A stretch of 31,796 bases of DNA from CAYHIN01 sp964356705 (GTDB lineage: Bacteria; Patescibacteriota; Microgenomatia; CAZETR01; Amesbacteraceae), in assembly GCA_964356705.1 (NCBI GenBank), contig CAYHIN010000006.1, positions 1 to 31,796 of the forward strand, written 5' to 3'. Positions 1 to 8,400 of this stretch are shown here, piece by piece. The translations under genes were made by a program, and so were the position numbers. The first letter of the stretch is position 1; every line of letters begins with the position of its first letter. The notes below the pieces were generated by a model. It worked only from the letters and a program-made list of their open reading frames with translations. It was not told the origin of the DNA and searched no databases.

Positions 1-993
1 CCAGGGGGGAAAGCTCAAGAAATAGTAAACGTCGTACAGGTGATCAGAAGGGGTTCACAAAATTTGGGAGTTCATATCGCGGCTTTTAGGTGGTACTTGT
101 TTGAGAAACATTTAAAATTTGATGTTGTGGTAGACCAGTTTCACGGTATCCCCTTTTTTACTCCTTTGTATGTAAGGACTCCAAAACTCGGATTTATTCA
201 CGAAGTTGCTCACGAAGTCTGGTGGCTGAATCCATGGCCTTGGCCATTTAATTTGATTGCTGGGTTTGTAGGATCTCAACTTGAACCACTGATATTCATG
301 CTTTATAGATGGACGCACTTTATGACTGTGTCTAATTCAACTAAAGAAGATTTGATGAAACTAGGGATTCCTGAAAAAAATATTCATGTATTTTTGAGCG
401 GTGTAAACTTAAAAATTCCACCCCGGTTACCCAAGAAGAGTATTCTTCCAGTGATTATGTTTTTGGGAGCTTTGTCTAAGGACAAAGGTATAGAAGACGC
501 CATCTTGGTATTTTCTGATATCCACAAAGCACGCCCGCGATGGAGGTTTTTGATCGTCGGAGTGGGTGAGGCAAAATATTTAGAGTTCTTAAAAAGTTTG
601 TGTGTCAAGCATAAAATAAACAGCAACTTAAAATTTGTGGGGTTTTGCAAACCAGACAAAAAGTTTGAACTACTGGCTTCGGCACACGTGTTAGTCAATC
701 CTTCTTATCGTGAGGGATGGGGACTTGTGAATATAGAGGCCAACGGAGTTGGCACTCCCGTTGTGGGCTATAGAGTACAAGGAACAAAAGATTCAGTCCA
801 GCATGAAAAAACAGGAATCTTGGTTGCTCCACATCGACCAGACTTGCTGGCTGAAGAAATAGTAAAGCTAATCGAGAATAAGAATAAATACCTACGACTA
901 TCGACAAATGCTATTAAATGGAGCAAACAATTTACCTGGGCTAAGTTTACAAAACAAAGCTTAGAATTGATTGAACGCCGTGTTGACTTTTAG
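1..993 (+). CDS. GT4 family glycosyltransferase, 5' end cut by window edge
   Basis: The frame is open from base 1, so this is the C-terminal 330 residues; the GTG at 40 is internal, because homology to the complete paralogue at 26731-27834 extends around it. It probably transfers a sugar from a nucleotide donor to a growing glycan on the cytoplasmic face of the membrane. Shared landmarks are VDQFHGIPFFTP, GFIHEVAHEVWW, the Rossmann start of the donor domain (MFLGALSKDKGIEDA) and the GT4 donor motif EGWGLVNIEANG with the E-x7-E pair, followed by GTPVVGY. Sugar and linkage cannot be read from sequence. The TAG stop at 991-993 overlaps the stop of the convergent heptose gene by 4 nt. Confidence 0.9.
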   Translation, partial: PGGKAQEIVNVVQVIRRGSQNLGVHIAAFRWYLFEKHLKFDVVVDQFHGIPFFTPLYVRTPKLGFIHEVAHEVWWLNPWPWPFNLIAGFVGSQLEPLIFMLYRWTHFMTVSNSTKEDLMKLGIPEKNIHVFLSGVNLKIPPRLPKKSILPVIMFLGALSKDKGIEDAILVFSDIHKARPRWRFLIVGVGEAKYLEFLKSLCVKHKINSNLKFVGFCKPDKKFELLASAHVLVNPSYREGWGLVNIEANGVGTPVVGYRVQGTKDSVQHEKTGILVAPHRPDLLAEEIVKLIENKNKYLRLSTNAIKWSKQFTWAKFTKQSLELIERRVDF

Positions 994-2711
994 GCCTCCC
1001 AAGTCTGTAATCCATCGTAGTCAAAACCGAAATCCATGACTTTCGCACCTAGTGAACTTAGAGCTTTGGATACTTTGTGTTCTGTCCCCAGGTGGCAATA
1101 AAACATAATATGTCCACCTCCCCCTGCGCCAACTACTCTTCCGCCCATAGCTCCTGCCGTCTTTGCCGCTGAATAAAGAGCTTCTATGTGTCTATTAGTT
1201 GATTGAGGAAATGCCCTTTTTTTTAGATTCCAAGTTTCTTCTAAAATATTACCAAATCGATTTAGGTCTCCCCTGGCAAGCGAGTCGTACGCTTCGTAAC
1301 CCAGTGCCTTTATGGCGTGTAGGTATTTTTTCTTTTCAGCTTCTGAAATCTGTTTACTTGAATGCTGTAGCCCAGAAGTTTTCCTTGTTCCAATGTACGC
1401 TAGCACTGTGTTTCTCTCTAGTTCGAGAAGGATGTTTTTTTTGATTGTAATTGGACTTATTTTGACGAAGTCCTTACCCATAAACTCTAAAAAGTTAAAA
1501 CCGCCAAAGACGGCTGCGTATTGGTCTTGCCTACCCCCTATGTTTTTTATATCCTGGGTTTCGACTTGAAATGCAAGTTCAGCAATTTGGGGTTTGGTCA
1601 TTTTGTTGTCGACTAATAAGTGATTGAACAGACCGATGACTGCTACGCAAACACTAGCGCTGGAACCCAGACCGCTGTTGGGAGGCACGTCTGATCTAAT
1701 TTCTAACTCGAATCCATAATTTACGTCAATTCTTTTGATTACTGCTTTGACTAAGTCTAAATTCCCATCTAGTTTCAAATGTTTAATGTCATCGTATACG
1801 ACCGACAAATGATAATCTGATGACACGATGCGTATTTTTCGGTCCTCTCTTAGTTTTAGTAAGCCATAAACATATTTGTTTATTGAACTATTGAGGACAC
1901 ATCCCCCATGTTTCTGGTCAAATGTGGGTACGTCGGTACCGCTGCCGCCAAAAGACACACGCATTGGGGCACGACTTCTAATGACTATTTGGTCGTTCCC
2001 GCCCAAAAATCTATCTGTCCGCCTGTATCCAGCTGGTGTTCCCATATCATAGTGGGTCGTGTCTGATATGTAGCCAAATACGCTTTCGGTCCTAATTTGT
2101 TTTGGGAAAAAATCTCTTTCAACTGAGAATGAAGCAGGAAATTTTTTGAATGCCTTTATTGCTTCGGAGCTAAACATGTAGATCCCACCATTTACGAGAC
2201 CTGCTTTTGAAATGCTCTTTCCGCCGGATTCTTTTTCTTTAAATTCTAAAACTTTATTGTTATTACTAGTTTCAACCTGTCCGTAGCGTTGGACGTCTAA
2301 AACGTGACTTAGAGCTATGGAAATAAAAGCCTTGTTTTCTAAATGAAATTCTTTAAATTTATTTAAATTTACATCGAAGAATGTGTCCCCATTGATGACC
2401 AGGGCGTCTTCATTATTACCAATGAACTTTCTGCACGCTATCTTTATTGCTCCCCCTGTCCCTGAGGTCTGAGGATTTCGAGAGAAACTTGCCTTTATTC
2501 CCAAACTCTCACCATCTCTTACAAATTTGATTATTTGTTCTGCTTTATAGCTGACGCAAAATATCACTTCTTTAAAACCGTATTTATTCAACCATCTCGT
2601 GAGATGTGTGATAAAAGGTCTTCCTGCGACAGGCGTCAGGATCTTTGGTCGGTCCGATATCAGAGAAGATAACCTCGTTCCAAGCCCGCCACTTAGTATG
2701 ATCACTTTCAT
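990..2711 (-). CDS. Fused heptose-1-P guanylyltransferase (HddC-like) and heptose-7-P kinase (HddA-like)
   Basis: This 573-residue protein joins two enzymes of the GDP-D-glycero-alpha-D-manno-heptose pathway. Residues 1-235 are a sugar-phosphate nucleotidyltransferase: GGLGTRL at 8-14, K23 in RPKILTPV, GTGGA 84-88, NGD 108-109 region. After a short linker, residues 245-573 are a GHMP kinase: APMRVSFGGSGTD at 248-260, PPNSGLGSSAS 343-352 (ATP-binding loop) and GGRVVGAGGGG near 523-533. HddA and HddC are separate proteins in the families I know. The ATG at 2711 lies 2 nt after the gmhA stop; an in-frame GTG at 2744 would overlap gmhA and adds residues before the nucleotide-binding motif, so 2711 is preferred. 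Nucleotide specificity (GTP) is by family resemblance only. Confidence 0.88.
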   Translation of the reverse strand: MKVIILSGGLGTRLSSLISDRPKILTPVAGRPFITHLTRWLNKYGFKEVIFCVSYKAEQIIKFVRDGESLGIKASFSRNPQTSGTGGAIKIACRKFIGNNEDALVINGDTFFDVNLNKFKEFHLENKAFISIALSHVLDVQRYGQVETSNNNKVLEFKEKESGGKSISKAGLVNGGIYMFSSEAIKAFKKFPASFSVERDFFPKQIRTESVFGYISDTTHYDMGTPAGYRRTDRFLGGNDQIVIRSRAPMRVSFGGSGTDVPTFDQKHGGCVLNSSINKYVYGLLKLREDRKIRIVSSDYHLSVVYDDIKHLKLDGNLDLVKAVIKRIDVNYGFELEIRSDVPPNSGLGSSASVCVAVIGLFNHLLVDNKMTKPQIAELAFQVETQDIKNIGGRQDQYAAVFGGFNFLEFMGKDFVKISPITIKKNILLELERNTVLAYIGTRKTSGLQHSSKQISEAEKKKYLHAIKALGYEAYDSLARGDLNRFGNILEETWNLKKRAFPQSTNRHIEALYSAAKTAGAMGGRVVGAGGGGHIMFYCHLGTEHKVSKALSSLGAKVMDFGFDYDGLQTWEA

Positions 2712-2713
2712 AT

Positions 2714-3271
2714 CTACAAGAAACTGGATTCTAGCAGATCGCACAGGATGTGAATCACAACTAGATGAACTTCTTGAATAAGAGGGGTTGATTTGGACGG
2801 TACGATTATATTTACGTCAGAGTATTTTTTTAGTTTTCCTCCTGAATTGCCTGAAAGAATGATAACCTTAATTTTTTGTGTTAGGGCTTGCTTGGCTGCT
2901 TTGATGACATTGGCTGAATTGCCACTTGTACTCATACAAAGCAATACGTCACCAGGACTACCCAATGCCTGAATCTGGCGAGAGAACACTTGGTCAAAAT
3001 GATAGTCGTTGCCAATGGCTGTGAGTGCTGAAGTATCGGTGGTCAAAGCTATGGCGGGAAGGGCTTTACGTTCTTTGAGATAACGACCAGTTAACTCAGC
3101 TGCCATGTGTTGGGACTCGGCAGCACTGCCGCCGTTGCCACAGACCAAAAGCTTGTTGCCTGAATTGAATGCGTTGACTATCAGGTCAGACGCCTTCGCA
3201 ATAGGCATTTCTAAAATCCTAGTGGACTGACTGATGAGTTTTGCTGATTCCTTAAAATGATCTTTGAGCAT
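2714..3271 (-). CDS. gmhA: Sedoheptulose-7-phosphate isomerase GmhA
   Basis: A 185-residue SIS-fold enzyme, the usual GmhA length. It should convert D-sedoheptulose 7-phosphate to D-glycero-D-manno-heptose 7-phosphate, the first step of bacterial activated-heptose synthesis. Visible motifs are CGNGGSAAESQH (44-55), AAELTGRY with the catalytic-type Glu59, STSGNSANV (114-122) and IQEVHLVVIH with His169 in the position of the catalytic His. It sits directly upstream of the fused HddC-HddA gene (2 nt gap), which uses its product. Its ATG overlaps the end of the FkbM gene by 20 nt, with no clear Shine-Dalgarno sequence, suggesting coupled translation. Confidence 0.93.
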   Translation of the reverse strand: MLKDHFKESAKLISQSTRILEMPIAKASDLIVNAFNSGNKLLVCGNGGSAAESQHMAAELTGRYLKERKALPAIALTTDTSALTAIGNDYHFDQVFSRQIQALGSPGDVLLCMSTSGNSANVIKAAKQALTQKIKVIILSGNSGGKLKKYSDVNIIVPSKSTPLIQEVHLVVIHILCDLLESSFL

Positions 3272-3998
3272 AAATACGCAACCAATATTGTTTGACTTGC
3301 ATTATGGATAACACGAGAAGTACTGGCTGGACAAACAAGTTTGGTAGTACCCAGCGGCTCAAATAAACTTTTAGAGTGAAGCCATGTTTTTTGAGGATAG
3401 TCATTATTGTTTGAAAGCTGTTTTCAGGGGTATATATACTGTAGTGAAACTCTAAAATCAAATTTCTAATGTACTTTAGTTTCGGTTCGATCTCTTGGAT
3501 GACTTCGGTCTCTGCGCCTTCAATGTCCAGTTTGAGCAAATCAATTTCTGATTTTATGTACTTTGAGAGTCTTACTGCTGGCACTCTTATTGCAGTCTGA
3601 GAAGACAGGAGATTAGTTTTTTTCAGAGTGTCTCCCCTGCCCCAAGGATTGTTTGGGTCACGATCGATGTAAAAATCCATTTTACCTGACTTGCCGGCGA
3701 CTGCAGCGTTGATTAACCTAATATTTTTAATATTGTTTTGGGAAACGTTTTTTTTGAGGAGCTTGAAACTACGAGGACTGGGCTCAAACGCCGTAATCTT
3801 TGCACCAGGATACTGATCTTTGAAAAAAAGAGCTGTTTCACCAATTAGAGCACCGACATCAAATATTACTGGTGACTTCTTTGTCGTGGAAAAAAGATAA
3901 TATTTTTTTGCATAGAGTTCGGAGAGCATTTCATCTAATTCTGCTTCATTTACATAAGATATTTTCCATTTTTTGAATTTTTTGGTTGATAATTTCAT
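3252..3998 (-). CDS. FkbM family SAM-dependent methyltransferase
   Basis: A 248-residue class I methyltransferase of the FkbM type, which commonly O-methylates sugars or small metabolites. The SAM-binding loop IFDVGALIGETALFF lies at 45-59 (the second Gly of the usual VGANIG is shifted), the acidic strand-2 end AFEPSP at 70-75, and the FkbM signature LLKLDIEGAETEVI at 154-167. The C-terminal 40 residues are hydrophobic and aromatic (near 215-235), possibly a membrane-associating helix. It starts with an ATGA overlap with the RfaE2-like gene and runs into gmhA, so it belongs to the heptose segment and may methylate the heptose-containing glycan; that role is inference. Confidence 0.85.
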   Translation of the reverse strand: MKLSTKKFKKWKISYVNEAELDEMLSELYAKKYYLFSTTKKSPVIFDVGALIGETALFFKDQYPGAKITAFEPSPRSFKLLKKNVSQNNIKNIRLINAAVAGKSGKMDFYIDRDPNNPWGRGDTLKKTNLLSSQTAIRVPAVRLSKYIKSEIDLLKLDIEGAETEVIQEIEPKLKYIRNLILEFHYSIYTPENSFQTIMTILKKHGFTLKVYLSRWVLPNLFVQPVLLVLSIMQVKQYWLRIYAQRSF

Positions 3999-4495
3999 AT
4001 TAATTTTTTTACGATATCTGTTGTAGAAAGCTGTCCCTTAAACCTGTTTGGTTTGATCCTCGGATTGATTACCACCTGGATATCTAAATTTTTTGCCAAG
4101 TTACGTCTTTGTTTTTGATTGTGACTTTCGTATGAATATACCCAGACATTTGGCCTAAGTGACTTTAAAATATTTTCTAAGCCAATACCATCGGAATAGT
4201 CCCCATCTAACAGGGTCACATAGTCCACAACCTCAAAGCCGGCTATCATTCTGAGACGTAGCTTTTCTGGAAACACTGGTCTACCCTTACCCTTTGCCTC
4301 TCTAATAATCCTGTCGCTACCAACAAAAACCACCAATACTTCTCCCTGTCTTTTGGCGAAATCCAAGAACAATAGATGACCGCTGTGGACAACGTCAAAG
4401 CTTCCAGCAGCCAAAACTATTTTTTTGCCTTGGTGACTTACTCTCAAGACTTTTTTCAGCCTGTCTAGTGTAATTACTTTTTTATCTGTATGCAT
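3995..4495 (-). CDS. RfaE2/HldE-C-like nucleotidyltransferase (cytidylyltransferase fold)
   Basis: A 166-residue single-domain protein of the HIGH-type nucleotidyltransferase superfamily. The ATP-binding signature is VVHSGH at 35-40 after AAGSFD, and the second signature is LSTTDIVKK at 156-164, corresponding to STT-x-I in HldE C-domains. KGKGRPV at 68-74 matches the GPGRPV stretch of ADP-heptose synthases. The closest known role is adenylylation of D-glycero-beta-D-manno-heptose 1-phosphate, but FAD-synthase and glycerol-3-phosphate cytidylyltransferase relatives share the fold. No ribokinase (HldE-N) domain is attached. It lies two genes upstream of gmhA, which favours a heptose role. The ATG at 4495 abuts the stop of the preceding gene. 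Confidence 0.78.
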   Translation of the reverse strand: MHTDKKVITLDRLKKVLRVSHQGKKIVLAAGSFDVVHSGHLLFLDFAKRQGEVLVVFVGSDRIIREAKGKGRPVFPEKLRLRMIAGFEVVDYVTLLDGDYSDGIGLENILKSLRPNVWVYSYESHNQKQRRNLAKNLDIQVVINPRIKPNRFKGQLSTTDIVKKLI

Positions 4496-6499
4496 TTAAT
4501 TACTCTCCCATGGCCAGACTTTGAATTTAACGTCCACGGTGTATTCTCCCTTTTTGTCTATTAGCCAGCCGTTGGCAAAACCGTTTATTTGAAAATGACT
4601 GCTTTGGACTTCACCATCTATCGAGGCCGACCAATTGGGGTGGAAATTGACTGAAAGCACTAATACATAAGGGTCTTCTGCTTGAGTCACTTCATAGCGA
4701 TATTCGACTGGTGAAATTTTGTGAATTGTGTAAATTGGTCTTATTCCTGGTCCAAGGTCTATTGTATTATCGATTGTAAATGCGTCTTCTAAGGGATTGA
4801 AACTGATATCCGACACGACCATTTCTAACCCGTCTGCCAGATTATCCTTGTTTTGGATAGTGTTCGTAAGATATCCCCAATCTGTCGACACATTCTCAAG
4901 CCTGTATAAATCCAAAGAATCAAACGATTTGGTGAGAATAACGTGCTCCATTTGAGAAGTCATTGATTTTGTCCCTTCATAATTCTCTTGAAGAGTGGGG
5001 CCAGATAAATAGTCTTTATGGACAACAAGTGTGTCTATTGCAAAGAATTGCATTAGACGGTAAAACTTTGGTGATCTTAGATACTGGTAAATTAACATAT
5101 ATGGGTCACCAGGAAAAAAATAAGTTTTTGACATAGAGAGTCTGCTCAGCAAATATTCCGACGGTTCATCCCCTTTATAACCCCAGTTATATTCAACCCC
5201 GGACCCGTGAATAAAGGGCAGATGAAGCAGACGAAGATTTGAATAAGTGTTGAGATAACTATCCGCTTGTTTGTACGAAGGAGGCACCTCAACCTGATAC
5301 CCAGCGAAAACCTGACCCGTCCACAATGGTTTTAACAATATGAAGCACACCATGAAAATAATGACCGTTCGAACAATTCGGAAAGATATTTTCGATAAAC
5401 CTACTGCCATTAATAAACAATAAGGGAGTAGAAAGACTACGCCCAGTTTTTCATAAGGATTTCGCAAAACCTGGGTGAATGGAAAGGTGTTAAACAACCA
5501 CGTATAAAACTCTATTCCCCATGGTGTATTTGCACCCTTAACAAGAAACCATCCAACGAATATCCATAAAATTATAAGTTTTCCATTTTTTTGTTTATAA
5601 CCTGCGATAATACCAATTACTAATAATCCTACTAAACTCTTGCTAATTAAACCTATAGGTCTTGATGAGAAGAAGGTAAACCAACTTGTTTCGGGTCGGA
5701 AATAATACTTTTGTTTAAGTAATATTAGTTCTGTATAAGGATAATATTTGCTTACATCAACAAGAGACGTGAGGTTAGAGGAACTGTTTAAGTAACTAGT
5801 AAATGGGCTTTCCTTGAGAGAGTGTATTGGATACCACCACCAGATGGCTGATAAAAACCAGGTAATCATGCCAACAGCTGCTGGAATTATTTTTCTATAT
5901 TTCAACCACATAATTCCTGCTGGAACCCATAAGGTAAACACCGAAGCTGTGATCGTGAATATATTGGAAAATATGGTAGATGAGATAATCAACAAGGCAA
6001 GATGTTTTACTTTCTTGAATTTTAGCCAATTAATCCATAAATAGAGAAATAAGGGTAGATAGGACCACAAAAAAAATAATTCAATTATGAAGCGTTGTAA
6101 GACTTGAGAAATAAAAAACAAATTAAATACGTAGAATATAGCAGTGGACATCCCAATGGACTTGTGCGTGTCAGGAAGCAATAGTTTGATCAATGGTGGA
6201 ATCGATATTAGTGGCATAACGATTAACATAAAGAAAAGTATTTGTTGGGCTTGCCATCCTGGAATCCTCAAAACGTTAAGTCCAGCTGAGAATATATTTA
6301 GCGTTGTTCTGGGGATCAGGAAGGGGTTAGGATACCCCAATCCTGTGTCCTGCCAAAGATATAAAGAGTTTTGATATACTCTTAATGGATTGAAAAATGG
6401 TAGTCCTTCCTCGGCATGAGCAAGCATTTTTTTTGGTCCAAACCAGATAGAAGTCAGTATAAATGCTAAAAGTAGGATTAGTATTTGACGTCTAAGCAT
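4496..6499 (-). CDS. Large polytopic membrane protein, GT-C glycosyltransferase-like
   Basis: A 667-residue protein with an N-terminal membrane segment (residues 3-18), many further hydrophobic segments through about residue 400, then a soluble C-terminal domain of about 230 residues. This matches GT-C enzymes, which use polyprenyl-phosphate sugars outside the membrane. After the first membrane helix comes HAEEGLPFFNP, an acidic pair where GT-C families place their catalytic Asp/Glu, then a Trp/Pro-rich loop (LYLWQDTGLGYPNP). I do not recognise a named family with confidence; the layout recalls large arabinosyl- or mannosyltransferase-type GT-Cs. The start at 6499 overlaps the upstream GT2 by 8 nt; an in-frame ATG at 6544 would overlap by 53 nt and add 15 polar residues before the first helix. 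Confidence 0.75.
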   Translation of the reverse strand: MLRRQILILLLAFILTSIWFGPKKMLAHAEEGLPFFNPLRVYQNSLYLWQDTGLGYPNPFLIPRTTLNIFSAGLNVLRIPGWQAQQILFFMLIVMPLISIPPLIKLLLPDTHKSIGMSTAIFYVFNLFFISQVLQRFIIELFFLWSYLPLFLYLWINWLKFKKVKHLALLIISSTIFSNIFTITASVFTLWVPAGIMWLKYRKIIPAAVGMITWFLSAIWWWYPIHSLKESPFTSYLNSSSNLTSLVDVSKYYPYTELILLKQKYYFRPETSWFTFFSSRPIGLISKSLVGLLVIGIIAGYKQKNGKLIILWIFVGWFLVKGANTPWGIEFYTWLFNTFPFTQVLRNPYEKLGVVFLLPYCLLMAVGLSKISFRIVRTVIIFMVCFILLKPLWTGQVFAGYQVEVPPSYKQADSYLNTYSNLRLLHLPFIHGSGVEYNWGYKGDEPSEYLLSRLSMSKTYFFPGDPYMLIYQYLRSPKFYRLMQFFAIDTLVVHKDYLSGPTLQENYEGTKSMTSQMEHVILTKSFDSLDLYRLENVSTDWGYLTNTIQNKDNLADGLEMVVSDISFNPLEDAFTIDNTIDLGPGIRPIYTIHKISPVEYRYEVTQAEDPYVLVLSVNFHPNWSASIDGEVQSSHFQINGFANGWLIDKKGEYTVDVKFKVWPWESN

Positions 6500-7496
6500 T
6501 GATAAATGACCGTAAAGAGTCTGCAATATATTTTCTTCCAACATTATTTTTTAGAAATGTGTAAAGGAGTGTGTCAGTTACGGATATTGTAATTATCGGT
6601 TCCATTAGAAGAACCCAATCTTTGTGTTTCAGGAAACGAAAAAACCCTCTAATGGCTGCAGGAATAAATAAATTTGCATATATGACAAATAACAGAAGCT
6701 TAATAACTTCGTGTTTGTCGTGTGTATTTAAAATTGTGTAATGGTACTTTTCGTATTCAGGAAAGTAATGCATGCCCATATTACGCATTCGTTTTTGCAA
6801 TAAATGCTTAAAACTGGTAGCGTGATAATGGTAATACCCTGGTTCTGAAGCGTAGGCGAAATAAGGATATCCTGATCTGACACAATTGATAACGAAGTCG
6901 TGATCAAAATAGTTTTTAGTCGTCCAGTTTGGTGTTTTTTTCAAATATTTCATTCTGTAAAACATTCTTACCCCTGGAGGAATTTTTTTATCCTCATATT
7001 TACATACAAAATATCCATCGTGCTTCTCGATGATAGATTTTTCTACGGGTAAAAACAGCATCTCTAGTAGAGGATCGCATTGGGCATAATTGTAAGAAAG
7101 AAATCTAGGAACCCAATGCATACTCTTGTCTGGCCACTCTTTAGTGAATGTCGCCATCAGCCGGTGGTCTAACAACATGGGCCAGATCATGTTTTTAATA
7201 AAATTACTGCCCCTTAGGACAATATCTTGCTCCAAATAAAACACGTATTCTCCTTTGACTTTGTGTAAACCGCGTACCCAGTTTGTGTATAGGTTTCCCT
7301 CAGGGTGTACGAACACACGTGCTCCGGATTTTTTGGCAATCTTTACGCTATCGTCTACAGATCCATTATCTACTACGACAACATCAATCATTTCTCTTGG
7401 ATATGATTGTTTTGCTAGCGATTCTAAGCATGTTCTGACCCCACTCCCCCCGTTTAGAGTTAACAATATAAATGAAACTTTGGGCCATTTATTCAT
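6492..7496 (-). CDS. GT2 family glycosyltransferase with C-terminal membrane helices
   Basis: A 334-residue GT-A fold glycosyltransferase. The N-terminus VSFILLTLNGG and VVVDNGSVDDS (41-50) form the nucleotide-binding region. LEQD at 88-91 occupies the place of the metal-binding DxD. YFDHDFVINCV is a plausible acceptor-side acidic motif. Two hydrophobic segments near the C-terminus (LLLFVIYANLFIPAAI and a later one) probably anchor it to the membrane. It resembles the GT2 at 28940-29956, including the tail, so the two look like paralogues. It starts 1 nt after the TGA of the RmlD-like gene. Confidence 0.88.
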   Translation of the reverse strand: MNKWPKVSFILLTLNGGSGVRTCLESLAKQSYPREMIDVVVVDNGSVDDSVKIAKKSGARVFVHPEGNLYTNWVRGLHKVKGEYVFYLEQDIVLRGSNFIKNMIWPMLLDHRLMATFTKEWPDKSMHWVPRFLSYNYAQCDPLLEMLFLPVEKSIIEKHDGYFVCKYEDKKIPPGVRMFYRMKYLKKTPNWTTKNYFDHDFVINCVRSGYPYFAYASEPGYYHYHATSFKHLLQKRMRNMGMHYFPEYEKYHYTILNTHDKHEVIKLLLFVIYANLFIPAAIRGFFRFLKHKDWVLLMEPIITISVTDTLLYTFLKNNVGRKYIADSLRSFINA

Positions 7497-7497
7497 T

Positions 7498-8400
7498 TCA
7501 GGTTGCGAATTTAATAAAGTAATCTACTACCGCTTGCCATGGCATGTACTCACCCAATCTTGCCTGGGTCGACTTGCTCTTTAACCCCCCCCATTTTGGA
7601 TAACGATTTGGATGATTGTTAAGGTAATCATCGACACTGGCAGTATTGATTTTATATTTGTTGTTACGAGATTTTGATAGTAGATACTCAGTGAGCTCAT
7701 ATGGGGTAACTATGTTGTCACATGATACATGTTGAATACCATTTTGACTCGAGTCAACTAGCACCATTAGCGATTGCACGAGTTCGGATACGCATGTCAG
7801 AGTTATCCATTGGTCATTAAAAAGAGGGTAGGAATTTCCTGTGTCAAATGACCAAAGTATTTTCCCGATGAAGTCTAGGGTCCAATCATAAATCGGCTTG
7901 GTCACGTTTCCGATTCTGACGATACAACTATTCCCGTATGAGGCTACTGATTTTTCAGCAACTCTTTTGGTCCAGCCATACCACGATAAATTGTTTGGAT
8001 CATCCTCTGGTAGGTCACTTTCAGCATATGGACCTTTTTTGTCTCGTTTTCCGCTAAAAACCATGTCTGAAGATATCTGAAGTAAATAACTACCGTAGAT
8101 TTGACACGTTTCCACCAAATTTTCAGCTCCTACAACATTTGTCATCCAAGCACTGCCATTCTTGATGTTTTTTTGAAGTTCAGCTGTGTTGGCGTTTCGG
8201 TGTGCTGCGAAGTTAATAACTGTGTCTGGTCGATATTTTGACATTGTTGCTTCTACTGACTCAATACTTGATACGTCTAGTTGAGATGATGGGGGACAGA
8301 TTAGAGAATAATCCCCCCTTTCGGCTAGCGTTCGTATGCATGTCGATCCTATGAAACCACCTGAACCTGTGATTAGTATTTTTCTGTCTGGGTGACTCAT
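7498..8400 (-). CDS. RmlD-like NAD(P)-dependent sugar-nucleotide reductase
   Basis: A 300-residue extended SDR. The dinucleotide loop is TGSGGFIGS at 11-19, the active-site Ser-Ser-Asp at 110-112 (ISSDMVFSG) and the Tyr-Lys pair in YGWTK (Tyr141, Lys145). SSDMVFSG and the short length match dTDP-4-dehydrorhamnose reductase, which reduces a 4-keto sugar nucleotide. No RmlA/B/C set lies beside it, so the substrate may be another 4-keto sugar. It overlaps the preceding GT4 by ATGA (8397-8400) and is followed after 1 nt by a GT2. Confidence 0.82.
   Translation of the reverse strand: MSHPDRKILITGSGGFIGSTCIRTLAERGDYSLICPPSSQLDVSSIESVEATMSKYRPDTVINFAAHRNANTAELQKNIKNGSAWMTNVVGAENLVETCQIYGSYLLQISSDMVFSGKRDKKGPYAESDLPEDDPNNLSWYGWTKRVAEKSVASYGNSCIVRIGNVTKPIYDWTLDFIGKILWSFDTGNSYPLFNDQWITLTCVSELVQSLMVLVDSSQNGIQHVSCDNIVTPYELTEYLLSKSRNNKYKINTASVDDYLNNHPNRYPKWGGLKSKSTQARLGEYMPWQAVVDYFIKFAT

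Noticed and set aside
384..698. Antisense ORFs of 60-104 residues within the GT4 and other genes
   Set aside because: Shadow frames: no start signals, no family motifs and low-complexity composition complementary to strong genes.
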